DNA from: Blasia pusilla
Taxonomy: Eukaryota > Marchantiophyta > Marchantiopsida > Blasiales
Reading direction: 5' to 3'
Assembly: GCA_050084515.1 (NCBI GenBank)
Contig: CM114271.1
Location: 29,574,001 to 29,638,000 of the forward strand
Length of the DNA stretch: 64,000 nucleotides
Below the pieces are notes generated by a model. The model was not told where the DNA came from. It made no database searches and was given only the letters and a program-made list of their open reading frames with translations. Below, piece after piece: positions 47,337-56,085 of the stretch (position 1 is its first letter; the number at the start of each line of letters is the position of its first letter). Made by a program: the position numbers and the translations under genes.

Positions 47337-49091
47337 ATCACAGCGGTTGCATTAGTGAGCCCCATGCCTACCAAGACGGTGGAGGAAGTGGCTGGGGGCG
47401 AGACCCGAGGAGATCTACACACCAAGGGAGATCATGAGAGACATCCTTGGACTTCTTGGGATGTTTTGCAGGTACGCCAGGAGATGATAGCCCAACATTG
47501 AGCGTGGTTCCGGGCACTACACGTGGAGGAGATCAAAGTTTGCAGTTGGCTGTTGGAGAGCGGCTGAGTGTTGTTGTTCGAGACAAAGTTGCACCATAGC
47601 AACCATCGATACCCGTGTCGGAGAGTCCTACCGTAGTCACGATAGAGACTTGGGAGCTAGATATGGGCCCTAAATTGACATGAGGAGTGCGGCGTCGGAT
47701 ACATCAGTTCCTCAGGAGTTATAAGAGCTGCTTTGCGTTTAGCATGGAGGATTTGGGTATGCTGACGGGATCAGGGATCCGCATTGAGTTGTCGAGTGAT
47801 ATGCTGATCTTCCGACGACCCTACAGATATAGTGATATGGAGAGGGCTCTAATTCAGAGTAGGAGCCAGGACTTGGTCGGAGCAGGACTAGTGGAGATGT
47901 TGCATGGGGAGTATGCACCTACACTGTCATGCCCGCCAAGAAGGATGTGCATGGCAATTGGACGGATAGGCAAATGTGTCGGGATTATTGACGTATCTAT
48001 CGGCAGACAAAGTCTGATAGGTATGCGATGCCCACCCCTGAGGAGATCTTTGATGCGATTGGTCACGTAAAGGTCTTAAGTTCATTGGATTTAGGAGCCG
48101 GATACCATCAGCTGCCTATCAGATTGGAGGACAGGCAGAAGACGACATTTTGGGGCATCCATCCTCACGGGAAGGATTGTTTGTTCTAGTGGTGGTTCTT
48201 ACTATTTGGGTTAAAGAACGCCCCGACTGAGTTTCAGAGGGTCATGGATAGGATCTTGGCTGGTCTGGACTTTGCAAGGTGTTATATTGATGACATCGTA
48301 GTCTTTAGCGCCACGGTAGAGGAGCATGAGCGACATCTAGAGGAGGTGTTTCGAGGATTGCAATTACATGGGCTGAAGCTACATCCAGACAAGTGCAAGT
48401 TCTTCTACGACCAGATTGATTACTTGGATCATACGATATACCCATAGGGCCTTGGTTTCAGCAGATGAAGGTAGAGGCTATCTCACGCATCCCACGCCCT
48501 ACAGATGTGAGCCGTGTTCACACATTCATGGGATTGGCAAACTTCTATCGGCGATACGTCAAGGGGTTCAGTTCGATTGCGAAGCCGCTAACCTTGCTGA
48601 CCAAGGTGGATCATGAGTGGCACTGGGGGGATGAGTAGGAGCAAGCATTTCAATTGCTCAAGGAGAGGTTGACGTCCGCGCCCATCTTGAGGAGACCGAT
48701 CAGGGGGCGTCCTTTCCAATTGCACACAGATTGGAGCATGTTGGGGCTTGGAGCGGTGCTTACCCATCATGATGATGAGGGTAGAGAGTTCGTGGTGGCT
48801 TACGCTAGCCGCTCGAACAACGCTCTAGAGGCGAAGTACAACTCGTATGAGGGTGAGTGCTTGGCTGCAATGTGGGCCGTCGCGCATTTTAGGTGCTACT
48901 TATTCGGCAACCCTTTTACCATGATCACTGATCATCAACCACTGAAGTGGTTGATGGAGTCCGACAAGCTTATAGGGAAGCTTGCGAGATGGGCTCTATT
49001 GTTGCAGGAGTATGATTTTCAGGTGGTATATAGACATGGGACGCTCAACCAGGATACATATGGGTTGAGTCGTAACCCATGCTCGAGTTAG
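47337..49091 (+). pseudogene. Reverse transcriptase and RNase H, gypsy copy 2
   Basis: A linker and the RT N-terminus (RRRIHQFLRSYKSCFAFSMEDLG at about 47,690) lead into fingers and palm after a frameshift: SSLDLGAGYHQLPIRLEDRQKTTFWG, GLKNAPTEFQRVMDRIL, and the catalytic CYIDDIVVFS (about 48,276-48,306). Thumb: LHGLKLHPDKCKFF. A stop follows at the TAG near 48,445. RNase H in the frame from 48,654 includes LHTDWSMLGLGAVLTHHDDEG, AYASRSNNALEAKYNSYEGECLA and TDHQPLKWLM, ending LNQDTYGLSRNP. These are Ty3/gypsy features. Stops include one at 48,635, where copy 1 has CAG. Confidence 0.88.
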
Positions 49092-49439
49092 CTAGATGCG
49101 ACTGGAGCTCGATGGCATGCAGAGAGTGATGAGGAGTCAGTGCCAAGATGGCACGCGTCAGCCTATTTAGGCATATTGGCTATGGAGAGCCAGAGTGTGG
49201 AGACTTCGATGGCGAAGTCTAGTGGAGAGTCCTTGGATCTTGAGGCCAGTGAGGAGATGACAGGTGGCCGAGATATTCATGATGATGGAATAGTCTTGGA
49301 GTACCTTCGTACTGGCAGCGTTGCGAGCACCGTGGATGCTAGAGAACGAGATCGGATCCTACAGCGGGCCAGATAGTCCCGTTGGGAGGGGACACATGTT
49401 TTGAGGGTTTGGGAGGATGGTAGAGTACGCGTAGTGCCA

Positions 49440-50735
49440 CATCCTTTGCAGAGAGCACGACTAGTGTAGCATGCCCATGAGGAGTTGGGTCACTTTGGGA
49501 TGAAGGGGACGTACAACTTGCTCTATTGGTGGCGAGGCATGCAGACTGACGTTCAGCAGTTTGTTGCCAGGTGCATGATGTGTGATCAGGTCCGAGCATT
49601 GTTCAATGGTCCGACTCCACAGTTGCATCCATTACCGATCATCGGCTTAGGATATAGATGGAGTTTGGATTTTGCAGGACCTTTGCCTTTGACGGAGCGT
49701 CACAGTCGTTATGTGTTGCTGATGGTCGAGCACTTCTTGAAGTGGATCGAGTTGGTTGCATTGCCTGAAAAAGCAAGTGAGGTAGTAGCTTATGCCTTCC
49801 TTGACCGAGTGCTGAGTCATTATGGCGCATCGGCTGAGGTGTTGACAGACCAGGGTACAGAGTTTCGCGATGAGTTCCAAGCCTTGTGTGATCAAGCGCT
49901 GATCGACCACCGCACGACTTCGCGAGATTATCTCGAGGCGGATGGATTAGCGGAGAGAGTTGTGCAGACGATGAAGAGGGGTTTATGCAAGTATGGCTTG
50001 CAGAGATTTCACCTAGGAGATTGGGACCTCCGGTTTCCGTGGTTGGTGATGGGATACAGATTCAGCAGGCATGCATCCTTAGCGTCTTTTTCACCGTACT
50101 TGCTACTTTATCGTCAAGAGCCCGATTTACTTGCGGCCATTCGTCGAGATGCTGGTCAGGTGCTGGACCTTGATGACCCAGATGTATGGATGCGAGCATG
50201 TTCTCAGAGGGCTGAGTTGTCTCGGAGAGTGATGCCCATGACATTCGAGAACTTGGCGATTGCGCAGCATCGGGATACGTTGAGGTATGTGACTATTCGG
50301 GGTGGTGGTTATCGACCAACTATCCCGAGGTTTCATCAGGGAGATTATGTGTACTTACAGCAGACGGCACCGACAACGTTGGATGTGACTGCAGGGCGCA
50401 CTATCCTGAGAGTGTGTGATATTTTGCCATCCGATGTTCTCTTGCTGGAGGGACGTGATGGTATGGTTTGGAAGGACCATGTGCGTTATTGTGCGCCATG
50501 TCACCTTCCTAACATTGATGGTACAATAGATCCGAGCTCAGCAGTAGTTCCTATAGGCTTTCGTTGTATGTTGTGTGGTTCTGCTTGTGGTACGGCCACG
50601 ATGCTAGTCTTTGATGGATGTTCGAGAGGTTGGCATATGGCATGTTTGACGCCACCTCTCACTAGGGGTTCCTCGGGGATGATGGATGTGTCCCAGTTGT
50701 ACATAGAGGAGATACTAGGTAGGTTTCAATTATGA
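49440..50735 (+). CDS. Gypsy integrase with C-terminal PHD finger (open frame 49,485-50,735)
   Basis: The zinc-binding HHCC domain starts just upstream of the open frame (HAHEELGHFG) and continues CMMCDQ. The catalytic core has D in WSLDFAGPLP, D in LTDQGTEF and E in LEADGLAERVV, the last within the usual helix, so the DDE triad is present. A C-terminal domain follows with VYLQQ and ILPSDVLLLEGRDG. The last 60 residues form a PHD-like zinc finger: CMLCGSACG, FDGCSRGWHMACLTPPLT, and in the +1 frame W-M-C-P-S-C. One Cys of the finger (VFDGC; probably once VCDGC) is replaced. The finger would bind histone tails and could guide integration. The frame is open for 416 codons, unlike the rest of pol. 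It may be expressible, but the original polyprotein context is lost. Confidence 0.85.
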
Positions 50736-50852
50736 CTTTTTTCTGTGACATGGATGATAGGAAGGCGACTAACAATGGGGCCACATGAGCACCCGGCATT
50801 TCTGCTCTTAGCGTCCTAGATGGCTATCTGGAGTTAGAGGGACCTAACCACC

Positions 50853-50865
50853 AGCTAGGGGGGCG
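50853..50865 (+). promoter_or_regulatory. Polypurine tract of gypsy copy 2
   Basis: The purine run agctaggggggcg lies immediately before the X segment, in the position of the plus-strand primer. Copy 1 has the same run at about 5,942-5,952. Confidence 0.65.
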
Positions 50866-51629
50866 ATTGGAGATATTTTGGTACTTCTCACCTCTGTGGA
50901 TGGATGCCATGAGTTAGCATGGGATCATGTGTGTTTGTGTATGTGTTCGATGATAGCGATGTATGTTGTGTAGCGATGTGTATGCGCACGACAACTGTCA
51001 CGATTGTTAGGATAGATCGGTGGGATCTAGTGGAGCGTCTGCATGAGTAGTGGAGGACAGGCCCAAGAGGTCGAGGATGATCTGTTGAGGCCCCGGGAAA
51101 CATGAGAGAGCAGGTTTCCCCTTCGTTTCGGCTCATTTGGAGCCATATAGAGAAACTTACTATTTTGGGTAAGTTTCCATATTAGGGATAATTGAATTTC
51201 CATTTTGGGAAGTGGCCCTTGCCCCGCTACAACAAGTCAAGAGCCATGGAGGTGACCTGCAAGAATAGATTACCGTTGAGAGGGCTTGGGAGAGGGAAGG
51301 GGGTATACCTCCAAGAGAGAGAGCTTGAGAGCTCATTCTCTCTTTGTTGAACTTCTTGGCATAAGGCGGCGGAGTTATGGTCCCTTGTCTTGTGAGTGTA
51401 ACCCAGGCCTCTCATTAGGAGAGTGGGTTTGGTTTGACATGAGAGAGAGTGTTTGAGAGCTATGGTGTGAGATGGTGTAGAGAGAGATTGGATCTTCCTT
51501 TAATTGGAGATATTTTGGTACTTCTCGCCTCTGTGTATGGATGCCATGAGTTAGCATGGGATCGTGTATGTTTGTGTGTGTGTTCGATGACAGCGATGTA
51601 TGTTGTGTAGCGATGTGTATGCGCAAGAC
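50866..51629 (+). repeat. 3' LTR region of gypsy copy 2, arranged X-L-X
   Basis: X1 50,866-50,992, L 50,996-51,501, X2 51,503-51,629. X1 and X2 are both 127 bp, begin attggagatattttgg and end gcgcacgac / gcgcaagac. Helitron sequence resumes at about 51,630. Confidence 0.85.
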
Positions 51630-51699
51630 TCATTATTGGAAGTGCTCTAATTTTTGCAAGATCAGGGAAAGTCATTATCAGATTTCTCGAATATGCCCC

Positions 51700-53455
51700 A
51701 AGCAAACTTTTGAGCAATTCATGTCCTAAGCAAACTTTTGATCAATCGCTTTTGCACTTAGAAGAAGAAGAGTTATTGCATGTCATTGATCAACATGGGC
51801 TCCAAAATCGTGTGCAATTAGGAGAATCATCTTTGAATGAAGGACAACGTAAGATTTGGGATGCTGTACATGATCATGATGAACTTCATAGTATTTCCCT
51901 TGATGCTCTACCATCTGCCAAACTATTCTTCATTGATGACCCAAGTGGAAGGGGAATGAAATTCTTATATAATCTTCTTCTCGCAAGTATGAGAAATAGT
52001 GGGGGTATAGCTTTGGTTGTTGCATCATCTGGGATGGCCGCTCTTTTACTAGATGGAAGCCGTACGACACATTCATGCTTCAAGATTCCTTTCACGCTTG
52101 ATAAGAGCTCTACTTGCAAGTAGGTCTCACTAATTAAATCATCAATAAGAGGGAAATGAAGCCTCTACCTTGAATTTTCAAGTCCTAATTTATTTCATTC
52201 TTACATAATATGTAGATTTCCAGTTTCCAGTCTTGTAGCACACTTAATTCAATGACTTTTGCTTATTATATGGGATGAATCATCCATGACTCATCGTCAC
52301 GCATTTGAGGTAGTTAATCATACCTTACAAGATATTATGGGAATGGTCTGTGAGAAATTTAGGCATATACCATTTGGGGGGAAGTTGATAATATTTGGTG
52401 GTGATTTCCGCCAAGTCTTACCTAGTTGTTCGTCATGGGGACAGTCCAAGAATGATCCAAGCCACTTTAGAGAGATCAATGTTATGGTCTCATATAAGGG
52501 TTAGGAAGTTAAGTACAAATATGAGAGTTCAAAGGTTGGAAGGTCATATGTGCATTCACCAACAAGCTTTGCTGATTGATTATTGGAAGTAGGAGAAAGT
52601 CACATACTGTAGCAATTACTCTTGGAAGATAATTTTATATAATTGCCATAGGATATGGTCACAAAAAATAAGAAAAAAGGCGATCTTATTGATACTATTT
52701 AATATGGAAACAATCCTCAACTCTTTCATGATATCAAATCTTTGAGAGACACAACTAGTTTGACACTACAAAATAGAGATGTTTATGAGATTAACGATGA
52801 AGTCATGTCTCGATTCCATAGACATCTCATAAGAATTTTCCATTCATCTAAGTAAGTTATGTCATTCCGTATGATGTATGTTCATGACTACATCTAATCC
52901 ATATTATATATGTTATCTAGAGGAGCATACTTACCTTAATATTGACTAAGTCCCAAATGAGGGTATAAATCATGTCTATTCTGAAAGAATTCTTGAATAC
53001 ATGCTTGCCTTGTAGCCTACCTCCATATCGTTTGTGTTAGAAAATAGATACATCCATTTTGCTCTTACAAAACATGGATGGCTCCAATGGACAAGCAAAT
53101 GGTACACAAATGGTAATTCAAGGATTTATGCAACATGCGATTGATGGAGAAATTATCACAGGAAAGAACATCGAAGATCGTGTTCTTACTCCACGTATTC
53201 CATCAATCGCATCTCATTTCGGCATACCTCTTGATCTACGTAGAGTTAAATTCCCTATTCGCCATGCATTGGCCATAATCATAAATAAGTCTCAAGGTGA
53301 GACTTTACAAAAAGTTGGGATTTACTTACCTACTACTATTTTTTTCTCATGGCTAGTTGTATGTAGCTTTATCTAGAGTTCGGCTTAGGAAAGCAATACA
53401 TATTACACTTGTAAATAAAGAGTTTAACTTCATCCATAATGTAGTGTATAGAGAG
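51700..53455 (+). pseudogene. Helitron helicase part of RepHel
   Basis: A PIF1-type helicase. The pre-helicase segment ends NEGQRKIWDAV. Walker A reads FFIDDPSGRGMKF (about 51,929-51,967) instead of GPGGTGKT, so the catalytic Lys-Thr pair is lost. Then VASSGMAALLLDGSRTTHSCFKIP, Walker [17 protein letters not shown] (about 52,256-52,304), and [18 protein letters not shown]. After degraded sequence, the frame 53,059-53,376 has NGQANGTQMV, FPIRHALAIIINKSQGETLQKVGIYLP, and in shifted frames LYVALSRVR. An intron-like GT...AG interval lies near 52,122-52,250. These are the later helicase motifs in the correct order. Stops and frameshifts show it is dead. Confidence 0.85.
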
Positions 53456-53514
53456 ATCTTATAATGAAATTTAAAAAAAACATAAATTTTCCATATTTTT
53501 TCATGAATAAAAAA

Positions 53515-53543
53515 CCCGTGCTTTGTATGGGCATCTTACTAGT
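53515..53543 (+). other. Helitron 3' terminus (hairpin plus CTAG-T)
   Basis: Stem cccgtgc (53,515-53,521) and gtatggg (53,525-53,531) with a 3-nt loop pairs fully if two G-U pairs are allowed. Seven bases later comes CTAG (53,539-53,542) followed by T, the signature of a Helitron end inserted between A and T. Confidence 0.85.
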
Positions 53544-54479
53544 CTCTTTATAAACTACACTAGGTGTGTAATGATATTCACTAGATCTTTCTCTCTTTCT
53601 CCTTTTCAAATTATAGTAATTCAAATCATATAAACGAGGTTTGTAAAATAGTTTCTTTTTAACGTGACGACCAGGTGTTTAAGAAGCTCCTTACAAAAAA
53701 AGAAATCTTACCTTAACAATATAACTGAAATTATCTTAAAAAAAAGGAAAGGATATACTATTAAAATAAAATTACCTCGCAGAGATGAAACGTTTGAAAT
53801 CATGCTCTCCCATTTTTGGACACGTATCAAAATATAATTTGAAAATATGAATTGATTTGATCAATTGTGTATACTAAATTTCATTTTATAGTAGTAAGGA
53901 TCCATGAGGGAGGTTTCAATATCACTCTCCTTACCCATCTCTCTATATGACCTAAAAATTATCTTTGACGGAATAGTGACGTGTATCAAAAAGAGGAAAG
54001 ACTAAATAAAAATTATCCTTCAATTAGTATATAAATTAATTAATGTAAACTAGTGTAAATCATTGTAATGTATGAGTTTAAATCATCTCCACTAATTAAT
54101 TCTCAAAGTTTTAAAACTAATTTCGAACAATCCTATTAATTAAAATGAATCATCTTATTTGATTGATTATGCCAAGTGTCGAAAGGAGAAATGTTTGCAA
54201 AATGATAGGGCATTGTCCAATAATTGTATAGATGCATGAACGTGGAGGCTATAGGCACGTGAATCCCAACTTGTAAGCCATGTCCCATATTTACCATTTA
54301 AAAAAAATAGGTAGTCCCCGGTAGGAACTAATTTACTCTTTGACTTACTTACAATATATATCCACTTTATATCCACTGAAAAGAGGACAAAGAAAGGTAA
54401 TAACATCTCAAAAGAGGAGTAAAAAAATGCATAATGGAATGCAAAAAGAAAATGGCAACTAGCCAAGGCAAACATCGAT
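53544..54479. other. AT-rich unassigned stretch
   Basis: Strongly AT-rich with many A and T runs. No coding similarity, no RNA gene and no terminal repeats recognised. Confidence 0.55.
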
Positions 54480-56085
54480 TCAACGAGCTACACAATTGAT
54501 AGTCTGAAACAAATCTGACAAGAACACGAGTGGTTGGTCAGACAAGAATGGACAACGAGACGAGCCATCCCCCACCACCTTCGCACGACGTATCAATGCC
54601 AAGGCTTGTGCACGTTGTAAGGCCACTGAGATGCATTGCAGAAAATAAGTAGTAACTACAGAGAGAGAAGGACTACGGGAAGGGGCAAGCTGATGATTCT
54701 CGAGGGAGTGGTGAGCACATATTTTCAGGAAACTATCAAAAGACATATGTAAATGACCGAATACTTCCAGTGCAAAAGGAATAAATCCATCACTCGCATG
54801 TCTCACATCATAACTTAACTCCTTGATTCTTGTTGCAGCTTCGGCCGCTAGACCTTTGGTATGTGCGGCTCGACACACAAAGTCAAAACGTGTTGGATCA
54901 ACAACCACCACATCACCTAGTATCCGGAATCCATCTCGATCGAGATATGACAAGATCCACTCCTTGTGTGGTTGAAGGTAGGACATGGAGTTGCTCTTGC
55001 CCAACGATGTATCCTGCAGTACAAGCCACCGATGCTACCGCCTCTCTAATGACATCATGTGTGGCCGTTCGTTCTTCACCATGTGCACATCGTAGAATAT
55101 GGATACCCTTCGCATCAATGGGATCCCCGAATACACAATTTGGCACATCTAACAGAGAAGGATGGGAAAGTCCAAGGCGTAACCGTAAAGCTGTCGAGAA
55201 TATATTTCGAGGAAGACGAAATGGATGAATAAGAGGATTTGCAGTAAGCCACGCCCCCGCTCCGATACCCTTACATGAACGCAGACGAGCTCGATGAGCG
55301 TCAGAGGATGCTTTAGAGAGAATGCTAGAAAAGTTGATTTGATGCAGATTCTCAGAGATATGCTCTTGAAGTCGATCAAGCCCTTCCGTAATCAATTGAT
55401 TGAAAGGGGGTAGAATTGCTTGTATAGCAAGAGGAAGAAGAGCTCTTGTAGATCTCAGCTGTTGTTGAAATAACAGAGTCACCCTCCTCTACATAGGCGA
55501 CATGATCCATCAAGATAGGTGTATCTCCTTGGAGAAACCTTGAAGCCATAATCGGTGCTACCAACGCCCAACTCCCCAAAAAGGCTGCGAGAGCACATGC
55601 GATTGTGGAGGAAAGTCCCATCCCTCAAAAAGAAATTGGCAAGATAGCTTGTCGTGAAGCCAAAAAACCATCCTCTCCCTCAAATGTATTCGGGCCAAGA
55701 AGTTGATCAAAAGTTGCCAAGATAGAAGCGTCAAAAGAGGCCAACCGATGTAAGAACCTTGAAGTGGGAGGACAAGTGCAAAGAAGGTAGGAAGGACGTT
55801 GTAGAAAACATTGGGAGAGAATCCCATAAGCCACTTGGGTATCCCCTAGATGAGCTAACAAATGAAACCATTCCATGTCTTTCTAAAAGGCCTCATCCAA
55901 GAATTTTGAGACATAGTCGACGAAACTATTTGGGACCCTAACCCGTTCAATGGAGATGAGAATATCATGATTAGGTGGGGGTGAATGTTGAGGCAAGACA
56001 TGAAAGAGACCATACTAGATTTATTAAGAAAGAGAGATAGCTCCACTAAATACTTCCGATACCATATGAATTTCTTTTCACCCAC
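54480..56085 (-). pseudogene. Non-LTR-type reverse transcriptase, C-terminal part
   Basis: Reading leftward from about 56,080: SFMSCLNIHPH, FRKTWNGFICLLAHLGDTQVAYGILSQC, FDQLLGPNTFEGEDGF, GMGLSSTIACALAAFLGSWALVAPIMASRFLQGD, then the frame 54,913-55,482 (HRARLRSCKG, FSTALRLRLGLSHPSL), a Cys/His cluster C...GIHILRCAHGEERTATHD, and a final frame with LGDVVVVDPTRFDFVCRAA and PFALEVFGHLH. This is a C-terminal region widely found after the RT thumb in plant non-LTR-like elements. The ADVV-DPT segment may belong to a restriction-endonuclease-like fold. The palm with the catalytic YADD box is absent, so the copy is 5'-truncated, as is usual for target-primed elements. Three frame changes are present. 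The family assignment is from memory of similar proteins. Confidence 0.7.

Larger units (their letters stand above)
41931..51629 (+). mobile_element. Ty3/gypsy retrotransposon with DNA methyltransferase and PHD finger, copy 2
   Basis: About 9.7 kb inserted in the Helitron between Rep and helicase. Order: LTR core L (41,931-42,445), long leader with tandem repeats, gag with zinc knuckles, protease region, C5 DNA methyltransferase, RT, RNase H, integrase with C-terminal PHD finger, polypurine tract, and X-L-X 3' LTR region. The two L cores are similar but carry many differences, so the insertion is not recent. Stops break gag, methyltransferase and RT, while the integrase frame is open for 416 codons. 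A clear target-site duplication was not found. Confidence 0.9.
38400..53542 (+). mobile_element. Helitron with RepHel gene, split by a gypsy insertion
   Basis: The N-terminal zinc region and Rep domain occupy 38,907-41,870 and the helicase 51,700-53,455, with 9.7 kb of gypsy copy 2 between them. The 3' end is well defined: a GC-rich hairpin followed by CTAG and a T. The 5' end is not resolved, so the left limit is approximate. An Arg/Gln/Glu-rich start of the protein (RRNRQHYDEKVMQQRKIEERD at about 38,453-38,516) fits the N-terminus of plant Helitron proteins. All domains contain stops or frame shifts, so the element is dead. Confidence 0.85.
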
